Positions 7,676-14,727 of a stretch of DNA of 23,367 nt are shown one piece after another. The notes beneath the pieces were generated by a model that worked only from the letters and a program-made list of their open reading frames with translations, made no database searches and was not told the origin of the DNA. Source of the stretch: an uncultured Desulfuromonadales bacterium (lineage in GTDB: Bacteria; Desulfobacterota; Desulfuromonadia; Desulfuromonadales; Geopsychrobacteraceae); contig CAMYNC010000049.1 of assembly GCA_947259685.1 (NCBI GenBank), positions 1 through 23,367 on the forward strand, read 5' to 3'. Made by a program: the position numbers and the translations under genes. The number at the start of each line of letters is the position of its first letter. Position 1 is the stretch's first letter.

Positions 7676-8446
7676 TTAAACAACAAGCCAGCCAGCAACA
7701 TCCGACCAGAATAAGCATGTCACCAGGATAATGATCGCGGTTAACAGGGTCAGCAGCAGGGTCGAGACCCCCTTGCGGGCGAATAGCCCCAGCAGAACCA
7801 TCGGCAACAGAGTGAACAGCCCCAACCAGCTGGGCAGCTGTTGTTGCTGTAACTGCTGAAAAACCAAAAAAGCGCTCAGCCCGGCGAGCACCACCACCGC
7901 TGCTTCCTTGGTATGAATTGCCCAATCAGGAAGCCTGCGCCGCTGCATGAATTCAACTGAATGAATTCCCTGCCGATAGCCCCGAACATACCCCGCCAAC
8001 CGAAACCAAGCAGGCACCAGGTTATAAAGCAGGAGGAATATCAGTGGCGCCCAGAGGATCCCCTTGGCCGCAAAAAACAGGGCAACTCCGGCGGCCAGTG
8101 GCCGCAAACCTCCCCAGAAGAGGGCATCGCCGATCGCGGCATAGGGTGCTGCCACCATCTCTTTGAAGTCACTGATCGGCAATTGTTGCGCTGCCCCTGC
8201 AGCGCGCTCTTCCTCGAGCTTGATGACCGCGCCAACCACCGAAGGGGTGAGGTACGGATGGGTGTTGAAATAGCCTAGGTGCTCCTGGGAAACCCTCCGC
8301 AAATCGTCTCCAGCATAGATTTTTTTTAATGCTGGGAGGATGGCAAAGAAAAAGCCAAGGCCTTGAAGGCGTTCAAAATTCCAACTCCCCTGCAGCAGAG
8401 CCAGGCGCAACCAGACATGGATTCGGGTTTTTCGCGCAACAAGCAT
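7676..8446 (-). CDS. PTS mannose/fructose/sorbose family EIID component
   Basis: A 256-residue integral membrane subunit of a mannose-class PTS permease. The N-terminal family motif LLQGSWNFERLQGLG (18-32), the segment NTHPYLTPSVVGAV (61-74) and several C-terminal membrane helices identify EIID (ManZ-like). E. coli ManZ is somewhat longer. EIID pairs with EIIC to form the channel. It starts only 3 bases after the EIIC stop and has no clear ribosome-binding site of its own, so translation probably depends on EIIC. The sugar cannot be predicted from the sequence. Confidence 0.92.
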   Translation of the reverse strand: MLVARKTRIHVWLRLALLQGSWNFERLQGLGFFFAILPALKKIYAGDDLRRVSQEHLGYFNTHPYLTPSVVGAVIKLEEERAAGAAQQLPISDFKEMVAAPYAAIGDALFWGGLRPLAAGVALFFAAKGILWAPLIFLLLYNLVPAWFRLAGYVRGYRQGIHSVEFMQRRRLPDWAIHTKEAAVVVLAGLSAFLVFQQLQQQQLPSWLGLFTLLPMVLLGLFARKGVSTLLLTLLTAIIILVTCLFWSDVAGWLVV

Positions 8447-8449
8447 TTG

Positions 8450-9139
8450 TTACACCAGCCACATCAGCAGAAATGCCATGCCAAAAGATGCACAGAAAAG
8501 CGTCAATGCCCGACTGACATTGACCGTCCCAAGAATCACCGCAATCCCAACCAGTGGTAGCGCCAGTTGCATCCAGCTTGCCGAAAGCCCAAGCGAATTC
8601 TGAATCAGCGGCCAGAGCATCGGCAAAACCAACAGACCTCCGGCAACGATCACCGCGTAAGTCCCGATTGCCGCCAAAGCAAAACTCAGCACCCCGCGTA
8701 AATGCTGATATTCGGCAGCAAGCAGGCTGCCTCTGCCGATGGCCGCTTCGGCCTGATGAACCAAGCGAATATTATACTGGCGGGCGAAGCGATCAAAAAA
8801 CTGTCCGAACTTACCGAACGGCAGCGCCACCAACAGGCAAAGCAGCTGCAGCTCGCTGCCGCTGGTTTCAAATACCCGCCCGAGGCTGATGGCCAAAACC
8901 GTCCCAGCAATCGCCACCTGAGTATCATCCGGTGGAATCGCCGCACCGACCGGCAACCTCGCCAGCCAGAGCAACTCCACCAGCATCCCGATCTGCAAAC
9001 CAACCAGCGGCTCCCCCAACACCCAAGCCACCAAAGGGCCGGCAACAATTGGCCGAGAGATCATGACCTGCAGCACCGCAGTGCGATCAAGCCCACAGAT
9101 CAGTGAAATCAAAGCTCCAGATAACAGCTCAAAAATCAA
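8450..9139 (-). CDS. PTS mannose/fructose/sorbose family EIIC component
   Basis: A 229-residue membrane protein matching the EIIC (ManY-like) family. It has an N-terminal LDRTAVLQVMISRPIVAG, then QIGMLVELLWLARLPVGAAIPPDD in overlapping form around residues 49-72, followed by long hydrophobic helices. With EIID it forms the transport path. The start is a TTG at 9139 that overlaps the EIIB stop as TTGA, with AAAGGA about 8 bases upstream. Length is slightly below E. coli ManY, but no truncation is apparent at either end. Confidence 0.9.
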   Translation of the reverse strand: MIFELLSGALISLICGLDRTAVLQVMISRPIVAGPLVAWVLGEPLVGLQIGMLVELLWLARLPVGAAIPPDDTQVAIAGTVLAISLGRVFETSGSELQLLCLLVALPFGKFGQFFDRFARQYNIRLVHQAEAAIGRGSLLAAEYQHLRGVLSFALAAIGTYAVIVAGGLLVLPMLWPLIQNSLGLSASWMQLALPLVGIAVILGTVNVSRALTLFCASFGMAFLLMWLV

Positions 9140-9627
9140 GCGCGGCGTCCTTTAGGGATCAGTTTTCGCCAGGGTCGTTCGGTATCGGCAGGAATGCATC
9201 TGGCGGTAATAGCAACCCCCGCACGTTCCAACTCCTCAAGATCATTGAGATCCTTCGGATCGAGGAAGATGGTACAGGAGAGCCTGGTCTTTCCGGCACC
9301 GGCATGCAAATTCCCAAGATTAAGTTTCTGGTAACCCAGGCCAGCCTGATGGGCGCGCAATGCATCAGCTGTAGAACCAAACAAAAGCAACACTCTCATG
9401 CCCTCTAAGGATCTGCTGGAAAACAAATTGACGACCCCTTCGACGCGCTCAATTTCCACCCGCATACGGCTCGGTACCGAGGCCTCCATCATCATCCGTT
9501 TCAAAGGAGCCTCTGCGACAGCGTCATTGGCAACCACGATGCAATCAGCATGAACGTAAGGAACCCAGGTTTCCAGAACCTGACCATGAATCAGTCGGTT
9601 GTCAATGCGGGTGAGAACGATGCTCAT
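9136..9627 (-). CDS. PTS mannose/fructose/sorbose family EIIB component
   Basis: A 163-residue cytoplasmic EIIB. The phospho-acceptor is H14 in TRIDNRLIHGQVLETWVP, the hallmark of the mannose/sorbose EIIB family. The C-terminal half (NLGNLHAG) also fits. It accepts phosphate from EIIA and passes it to the incoming sugar. The start at 9627 is chosen because MSIVLTRIDNRLIHG aligns with family starts and GGAGG lies 4 bases before it; an in-frame ATG ten codons upstream would extend into the space after EIIA without family support. EIIA and EIIB are separate genes here, unlike the fused ManX of E. coli. Confidence 0.93.
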   Translation of the reverse strand: MSIVLTRIDNRLIHGQVLETWVPYVHADCIVVANDAVAEAPLKRMMMEASVPSRMRVEIERVEGVVNLFSSRSLEGMRVLLLFGSTADALRAHQAGLGYQKLNLGNLHAGAGKTRLSCTIFLDPKDLNDLEELERAGVAITARCIPADTERPWRKLIPKGRRA

Positions 9628-9650
9628 CAGCCCTCCAAGGCGGTCAGAGT

Positions 9651-10058
9651 TCAGCAATTCTTCGGCGCGAGTAACTCTGCCGGCCTGATCACGGCATTGC
9701 GCGCATACTCTTTGAGCATGCCAGCCAAGCTCGCAAGGTCAAGACCATTTCTAGCCTGAACACATTTAAGCAGGACCGGCAGGTTAACCCCAGCCAGTAT
9801 TTCAACCTGATCACAGAGAAATTCAGCACTGATATTAGTTGGTGTGCCGCCAAACATATCGGTGAGAATGAGCACCCCATGCCCATCCTGGCTAACCTCA
9901 GCAATCGCCTGATGCAACTCTGCCTTTGCCGCCTCGAGAGACGTCCCGCGATCGACACTGATCGCCCGAGCTGCCGGAAAAGGGCCGATGATCATCTCAG
10001 CGGTGGTCAGCAGCTCCTGGGCCAGGCGGGCATGGGTCACGACAACAATCCCAATCAT
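9651..10058 (-). CDS. PTS mannose-family EIIA component
   Basis: A 135-residue stand-alone EIIA-Man domain. H9 in VVVTHARLAQELL is the phosphorylated histidine, and D67 in ILTDMFGGTPTN is the conserved active-site aspartate of this fold. It takes phosphate from HPr and gives it to EIIB. It begins 3 bases after the rapZ stop and ends 23 bases before the EIIB start, so regulatory genes and permease form one unit. The final part (RPAELLAPKNC) is an ordinary short tail with no linker to an EIIB domain. Confidence 0.94.
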   Translation of the reverse strand: MIGIVVVTHARLAQELLTTAEMIIGPFPAARAISVDRGTSLEAAKAELHQAIAEVSQDGHGVLILTDMFGGTPTNISAEFLCDQVEILAGVNLPVLLKCVQARNGLDLASLAGMLKEYARNAVIRPAELLAPKNC

Positions 10059-10061
10059 CCC

Positions 10062-10922
10062 CTAGCCCTTTTCGACATCTCGGTGGTTCACCCGCAAACG
10101 CACCTGCGCATCGGGAAAACTGCTTGCCAGATCTTCTACAATCGAGACGCTACGATGTCTGCCGCCGGTACAACCGATCGCGATGGTGAGATAGCTTTTC
10201 CCCTCTTCCCGGTAATGTGGCAGCAAAAAGTCGAGCAGCTGATCAAGATGGTTGCGAAACTCCTTGCAGACCGGCTGGGACAAAACATACTGACGCAATT
10301 TTGAGTCCAGGCCGGTCAATGGGCGCAAATTCTCAATATAATGCGGATTCGGCAAAAAACGCACATCAAAAACCAAGTCAGCGGCAGGCGGCAATCCGTA
10401 ACGATAGCCGAATGACTCCAGGTTAACAATCAGCAGCGATTCACCCTTATGGCCAAGAAAATTAAGCACCTGTTCGCGCAACAGCCGGGAATTGAGATTA
10501 CTGCTGTCGATGATCCCGGTCGCGACATTACGCCAGGAGCGTAGCAGTTCGCGTTCACGGTCAATCCCGACCTGAACAGTCTCTTCAGCCGCCAGCGGGT
10601 GTGAGCGCCGAGACTCCGAATAGCGCCGCAGCAAAACCTCATCAGAGGCTTCAAAAAATATGATGTCGAGTTCGCAACCGCTCTGCCTGAGTTGCTCTAA
10701 AGTGGCCTGTTCATCGGCCAGAAAGCCACGATTTCTGACATCGATGACCACCGCAACTTCGGTCGCTTCATTTAACCCGACCTCAACCCGTTGCATAAAG
10801 GAAGGCAGCATCACCAGCGGCAGGTTATCGACAACGAAAAAACCCTGGTCTTCCAGCACCCGTGCCGCAGTACTTTTCCCCGATCCGGACATCCCGGTGA
10901 TGATCAGCAGATGTCGGCTCAT
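10062..10922 (-). CDS. rapZ: RNase adapter / nucleotide-binding protein RapZ
   Basis: A 286-residue protein. The N-terminal P-loop is GMSGSGKST (10-18, K16), followed by a Walker-B-like VVIDVRN (about 58-64). The C-terminal RapZ domain carries ESFGYRYGLPPAADLVFDVR and GCTGGRHRSV (250-259). In E. coli RapZ senses glucosamine-6-phosphate and directs RNase E to the small RNA GlmZ, tuning GlmS; in Bacillus the homologue is YvcJ. The partner RNA here is unknown. Its ATG overlaps the hprK stop in an ATGA, and EIIA-Man follows after 3 bases. Linkage to hprK and PTS genes is conserved in several phyla. Confidence 0.95.
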   Translation of the reverse strand: MSRHLLIITGMSGSGKSTAARVLEDQGFFVVDNLPLVMLPSFMQRVEVGLNEATEVAVVIDVRNRGFLADEQATLEQLRQSGCELDIIFFEASDEVLLRRYSESRRSHPLAAEETVQVGIDRERELLRSWRNVATGIIDSSNLNSRLLREQVLNFLGHKGESLLIVNLESFGYRYGLPPAADLVFDVRFLPNPHYIENLRPLTGLDSKLRQYVLSQPVCKEFRNHLDQLLDFLLPHYREEGKSYLTIAIGCTGGRHRSVSIVEDLASSFPDAQVRLRVNHRDVEKG

Positions 10923-11893
10923 TCCAGGTTATCTCCGATAATCGTGTGGGCATGCAGGCGGGCCGCTTCAGCCATCCGGGTTTCAAGCAGTTCCTGAAAT
11001 TCAAGGGCACTGTGATAACCCATTTCTTTCAGCAGCTGATTGCGGGCCGCAACTTCAACAATGGAACTGATGTTACGCCCCGGCCCAACCGGTATTTTCA
11101 ACAAAGGTAATTTCACCCCATGGATCTCGTAACTCTGCTCCTCAAGTCCGAGCCGATCGTACTCCTTACCCTCTTCCCAGTGCACCAGCTCCACCACCAT
11201 GTCGATCTTTTTCCGTTCGCGAATCGCCGCCACCCCAAACAGGTGCTTGATATTCAGAATTCCCAGGCCGCGAATTTCCATGTGGTAGTGCAGCAGGTCC
11301 ATGCCTTCGCCAAAAATGACCGAGGGCAGTTTCAAGCGAACCTTGATAACATCATCTGCAACCAACCGGTAGCCGCGTAAAATTAACTCCAGAGCGCATT
11401 CACTCTTGCCGACGCCACTTTTACCTTGCAACAGTACCCCAACGCCAAGAATATCGACCAGCACCCCGTGGAGGGTGGAAGTCGGCAACAGGCGTTCCTC
11501 TAAAAACTTGGTGATCAGCGAGATGAAGTCGGAACTTAGGTGGCTGGTTTTCAGTAGCGGAATATTCGCCGCGTCTGCCTCGTCGAGCAAGTAGCCGGGT
11601 GCGTCTTGGTTTTTAGTGATGATCAGGCAGGATAGGTTTTTACTGCAGAGATTATGAAATTGCTCCACCGCTTTACTGTGCGGCATTGCCTCCAGGAAGC
11701 TCAGCTCAGTAGAGCCGAGCACCTGAATACGGTCGGGATGCAGATTCGTGCTATACCCGGCTAGCGCCAATCCCGGTTTTTGAATGCGAGGAACAGACAC
11801 CAGATTGGCGAGGCCACCCGCTCCGGCCAGGAGTTCCAGGTCGAGCCCCGCTTCTTTCTCTTCGAGAATTTCCTGAATCGTCAGCTCAGCCAT
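10919..11893 (-). CDS. hprK: HPr kinase/phosphorylase
   Basis: A 324-residue bifunctional enzyme that phosphorylates and dephosphorylates Ser46 of HPr. The N-terminal half (1-130) is the variable HprK_N domain. The catalytic half has H142 in LHGVLVDILG, the P-loop GKSGVGKS (157-164), the acidic LVADD (178-182) and the HprK signature MEIRGLGILNI (205-215). Length is normal, so both domains are complete. The ribosome-binding site before ATG at 11893 is weak. A 97-base gap containing a strong hairpin separates it from ptsN. Its substrate HPr, with Ser46 intact, is encoded in the same block. Confidence 0.96.
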   Translation of the reverse strand: MAELTIQEILEEKEAGLDLELLAGAGGLANLVSVPRIQKPGLALAGYSTNLHPDRIQVLGSTELSFLEAMPHSKAVEQFHNLCSKNLSCLIITKNQDAPGYLLDEADAANIPLLKTSHLSSDFISLITKFLEERLLPTSTLHGVLVDILGVGVLLQGKSGVGKSECALELILRGYRLVADDVIKVRLKLPSVIFGEGMDLLHYHMEIRGLGILNIKHLFGVAAIRERKKIDMVVELVHWEEGKEYDRLGLEEQSYEIHGVKLPLLKIPVGPGRNISSIVEVAARNQLLKEMGYHSALEFQELLETRMAEAARLHAHTIIGDNLE

Positions 11894-11941
11894 AAGTCCG
11901 GGTCAGTACAGCCAGCTCAAATCTGCCACTGGCCAAGGCAA

Positions 11942-11966
11942 CCTGCGGCACACAGGGTGCCGCAGG
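11942..11966 (-). repeat. Perfect hairpin between ptsN and hprK
   Basis: Two perfect 10-base arms (11942-11951 and 11957-11966) enclose a 5-base loop, and the stem is GC-rich. On the - strand it is followed by TTGCC rather than a T-run, so it is unlikely to be a simple terminator. It could be a stability or processing element that separates ptsN from hprK-rapZ expression. Confidence 0.7.
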
Positions 11967-11990
11967 AGTTGAGGAAATATCACATCAGGA

Positions 11991-12452
11991 TCAGCCTTCT
12001 TCGTCAAGAATCACCTGATAGATCGCTTTTCGATCAGTCGCCTCAAGGAGTTTCTGGCGAACCGCATTATCCTTAAGCAGCTTGGAAATTCTTGCCAGAG
12101 TCTTCAGGTGTACCCCAACCGATTCCTCAGGGGCAACCAGCAGAAAAAACAGATGAGCGGGTTGACCGTCCATCGATTCAAAGTCGACCCCCGACTGGCT
12201 GCGGCCAAAAGCCAACATCAATTCCGGCATCCCTCCCAATTTGCCGTGCGGAATGGCCACCCCATCGCCGATGCCGGTACTGCCTAGTTTTTCACGCTCA
12301 AGCAGCACCTGTATCACCTGATCGCGGTCAAGGTCAGCACTGCAAGCGACTAAGGCGTCTGTCAACTCAGCCAAAGTCCGGTTTTTATCGGTTGCCTGAA
12401 GGTCGGCGACGATCGCTTCAGGGTTCAGCAGCTCAGAAATTTTCATGCTCAT
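11991..12452 (-). CDS. ptsN: Nitrogen PTS EIIA component (PtsN)
   Basis: A 153-residue EIIA of the fructose/Ntr family. H69 in GDGVAIPHGKL is the phosphorylation site, preceded by the typical LLEREKLGSTGIGDG. In proteobacteria PtsN is regulatory, not transporting, and affects potassium transport, nitrogen and envelope functions. It lies behind rpoN and hpf as in E. coli. Two ATGs (12452 and 12446) are possible; neither has a strong ribosome-binding site. A terminator-like hairpin lies 29-58 bases before the start, so its expression may be partly uncoupled from hpf. The usual partners NPr and PtsP are not in this window. Confidence 0.94.
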   Translation of the reverse strand: MSMKISELLNPEAIVADLQATDKNRTLAELTDALVACSADLDRDQVIQVLLEREKLGSTGIGDGVAIPHGKLGGMPELMLAFGRSQSGVDFESMDGQPAHLFFLLVAPEESVGVHLKTLARISKLLKDNAVRQKLLEATDRKAIYQVILDEEG

Positions 12453-12472
12453 GATAATATTGCTCTGGAAGT

Positions 12473-12510
12473 AAAAATGACGGGCACCATTTCCAGCGAA
12501 AGGGTGCCCG
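12473..12510 (-). terminator. Terminator or attenuator between hpf and ptsN
   Basis: On the - strand an 8-base-pair GC-rich stem (12503-12510 with 12481-12488) continues past one mismatch into a 4-base-pair TTTC/GAAA stem with a GCTG loop. A TTTTT run follows at 12477-12473. This has the form of a rho-independent terminator. Because ptsN starts only 20 bases further on, partial read-through is expected if ptsN has no own promoter. Confidence 0.7.
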
Positions 12511-12521
12511 CCTACAATTGA

Positions 12522-13073
12522 TTAGCTACCCTGGGGAACGATCAAGCCGTAATTACCGTCTTTACGCCGATATACGACATTCATCTCTTCGGAACGGTCG
12601 TCAGTAAACACCAGAAAGTCTTTGTGCAGAAGGTCCATCTGCATCACCGCTTCCTCAACCGACATCGGCTTCACAAAAAAGGACTGACTGCGGATGATTT
12701 CAGGTTCGGTCGAATCAGAATCAACGCTGGTGGCAGAGATAATGGTTTTTTCCACCTTGCGCTGAACGCTACTGGAACTCCCCTTGTGCCGCTTGAGTTT
12801 GTCTTTGTAGCGCTTTAATTGCCGCTCGATTTTATCGACCATCAAATCGATCGCAGCGTACATATCATCTTTTTCTTCGGTGCTTTTCATGGTCAACCCT
12901 TTGGCAACCATGGTCACTTCGGCACGATGATGAATTTTTTTCTGTACCGACAGCACCACCTGGGCATCGATCGGTTCTTCAATATACTTCTTAACCTTGG
13001 CCAGTTTCTCTTCCACGTAACTACGGACGGCTTCACTGCTTTCCATGTGACGGAAGGTAACGGCAATTTGCAT
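12522..13073 (-). CDS. hpf: Ribosome hibernation promoting factor, long form
   Basis: A 183-residue long HPF. Residues 1-100 form the ribosome-binding YfiA/HPF domain (MQIAVTFRHMESSEAVRSYV, then the basic RYKDKLKRHK). A Ser/Thr-rich linker follows (about 101-125), then the C-terminal dimerisation domain with VKPMSVEEAVMQMDLL and VVYRRKDGNYGLIVP. Long HPF alone joins 70S ribosomes into inactive 100S dimers, unlike the short HPF of E. coli that works with RMF. The position after rpoN is conserved in proteobacteria. AAGGAGG (13082-13088) 8 bases before ATG is one of the strongest ribosome-binding sites in the window. Confidence 0.96.
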   Translation of the reverse strand: MQIAVTFRHMESSEAVRSYVEEKLAKVKKYIEEPIDAQVVLSVQKKIHHRAEVTMVAKGLTMKSTEEKDDMYAAIDLMVDKIERQLKRYKDKLKRHKGSSSSVQRKVEKTIISATSVDSDSTEPEIIRSQSFFVKPMSVEEAVMQMDLLHKDFLVFTDDRSEEMNVVYRRKDGNYGLIVPQGS

Positions 13074-13095
13074 AAAACAAACCTCCTTCGATGAA

Positions 13096-13116
13096 CGGAC
13101 CCCGGAACAGGGTCCG
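13096..13116 (-). repeat. Leader hairpin before hpf
   Basis: A perfect 7-base-pair stem (13096-13102 with 13110-13116) encloses a 7-base loop and lies 7 bases before the hpf ribosome-binding site. An alternative pairing, CCGGA with TCCGG (13113-13117 with 13102-13106), excludes it. It has no T-run and would lie at the very 5' end of a transcript started from the -10 at 13127-13132. Confidence 0.5.
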
Positions 13117-13126
13117 GATTAAGTAG

Positions 13127-13132
13127 AGTATA
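13127..13132 (-). promoter_or_regulatory. Candidate -10 element for hpf
   Basis: TATACT on the - strand (5 of 6 to consensus) would start transcription near 13120. No good -35 hexamer is found at 16-18 bases upstream; that position is instead covered by the perfect palindrome at 13148-13163, so the promoter may need an activator or use another sigma factor. Confidence 0.35.
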
Positions 13133-13147
13133 ACGCAGATTGTATCG

Positions 13148-13163
13148 GGAAACATCTGTTTCC
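13148..13163. promoter_or_regulatory. Palindromic operator-like site upstream of hpf
   Basis: GGAAACA and TGTTTCC, separated by TC, form a perfect 16-base inverted repeat in the rpoN-hpf gap. Its position overlaps the expected -35 region of the candidate hpf promoter. The form fits a binding site for a dimeric regulator, but I cannot name the regulator. Confidence 0.4.
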
Positions 13164-13192
13164 ATCCGCGAGGATAAATTAAGATCAGCGAA

Positions 13193-14647
13193 TCAAAACA
13201 GCCGTTTACGCTCAGTGGATGAGCCGATACCGAGCATCTCCCGATATTTGGTGACGGTCCGTCGGGCAATATTGATCTCCTGCTCCTTGAGCAGAGCCAC
13301 AATCTTCTGGTCGGAGTAAGGTTTTTTCGGATCTTCTGCAGCGACGATCTCCTTGATCCGACTTTTGACGCTTTCAGAAGCGACCGAATCACCATCGGCC
13401 GTGTTGATGCCGCTGTTAAAGAAAAATTTCAGCTCAAACAGCCCCTGCGGAGTCTGGACATATTTATTGGTGGTCACCCGGCTGACCGTCGATTCATGCA
13501 TCTCGATATCTTCAGCAACGTCTCTCAGCACCAGCGGTTTGAGGTGCTCAATCCCATGATCGAAAAAAGCCCGCTGAAACTTAACAATACTCTTGGTGAC
13601 TTTATAGATGGTGCGCTGGCGCTGATGGATACTCTTGATCAACCAGACCGCGCTGCGCATCTTATCCTGGATATACTCACCGGCCTTTTTATCGACCCCG
13701 GAAGAGTCAGTCAGGGCGCTACGATAAAAGGAATTGATGCGTAGATTGGGCAAGCCATCGTCATTTTGCGTCACGACATATTCGTCGCCGACTTTATGGA
13801 CAAAAATATCCGGCGAAATGTAATGGACATCCTCTTCATTGTAGGCGCGCCCGGGGCGCGGATCCAACTCAGATATTAACTTAGCTGCCGCCAGCACCTC
13901 ATCGACCGAGACCTTCAAGGCCTTAGCGATCACCGGGTATTTGCGTCCTTCCAGTTCACTGATAAAGTCGCGCAGGATAGTCGCGGCCAGGCTGTCAGCC
14001 AGATCCAGTCGGTCGAGCTGCAACAACAGGCATTCCTGCAGATTATAACTGGCGACTCCGGGTGGGTCGAACTGGCGAACCAGGACCAGTGCCTCTTCGA
14101 ACACTTCAACCGGCATCTCCGAAGCCCCGGCCAATTCATCCAGCGACGCATGCAGGTAACCAACATCATCCAGATTACCGATAATTTCCGCAGCGGCCAG
14201 ACGCTTAGCATCTTCGATCGAAGACAAACTCAATTGCCACATCAGATGATCGATCAAGCTGGTCTGCTTGGTCAGCAAACTTTCGTAGCTCGGGCGCTCT
14301 TCGTGGTCTTCGTAGGCATCCCGGGAGTCACCGCTGCTTAGGCTGTAACCTTCCAGGTAGGTTTGCCAGTCGATATCCGACATCCCTTCAGCATCCGCTT
14401 TGACTTCTTCACCAGGCTGATTTTCCGCCGTTACAGTCACCTCTTCTTCGCCACTCACGGCTTGCTCTTCCCGCTCTTCTTTGGGGTCAGCCCCTTCTTC
14501 TAACAGCGGGTTTTCGGCAAGTTCCTGAGTCACCACATCGACCAGTTCCATCCGTGACAGCTGCAACAGCTTGATCGCCTGCTGCAATTGCGGGGTCATG
14601 ACCAACTGCTGACTCAGTTTTACCTGTAACCGAAGATCGAGTGCCAT
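13193..14647 (-). CDS. rpoN: RNA polymerase sigma-54 factor
   Basis: A 484-residue sigma-54. Region I is at the N-terminus (LRLQVKLSQQLVMTPQLQQA, the Gln- and Leu-rich activator-response region). An acidic region II follows (about 50-100). The core-binding and DNA-binding domains end with the RpoN box ARRTVTKYRE (461-470), the diagnostic motif that reads the -24 element. Full length. The ribosome-binding site is modest (AAGAG before ATG). It lies 80 bases after lptB, the same neighbour as in many proteobacteria. Sigma-54 needs enhancer-binding activators, none of which are encoded in this window. Confidence 0.98.
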   Translation of the reverse strand: MALDLRLQVKLSQQLVMTPQLQQAIKLLQLSRMELVDVVTQELAENPLLEEGADPKEEREEQAVSGEEEVTVTAENQPGEEVKADAEGMSDIDWQTYLEGYSLSSGDSRDAYEDHEERPSYESLLTKQTSLIDHLMWQLSLSSIEDAKRLAAAEIIGNLDDVGYLHASLDELAGASEMPVEVFEEALVLVRQFDPPGVASYNLQECLLLQLDRLDLADSLAATILRDFISELEGRKYPVIAKALKVSVDEVLAAAKLISELDPRPGRAYNEEDVHYISPDIFVHKVGDEYVVTQNDDGLPNLRINSFYRSALTDSSGVDKKAGEYIQDKMRSAVWLIKSIHQRQRTIYKVTKSIVKFQRAFFDHGIEHLKPLVLRDVAEDIEMHESTVSRVTTNKYVQTPQGLFELKFFFNSGINTADGDSVASESVKSRIKEIVAAEDPKKPYSDQKIVALLKEQEINIARRTVTKYREMLGIGSSTERKRLF

Positions 14648-14727
14648 AAGCTCTTTCTGTTCAAATTCCTAGAAATAATTAATTCGATACTAACACTACC
14701 GGGCTGAAATGTCTTGCTGCAAAGCGC

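Noticed and set aside
11905..11935. Sigma-54-like GTGGCAG...GC element before hprK
   Set aside because: The GG to GC distance is 9 bases instead of the required 10, and the -12 region does not match.
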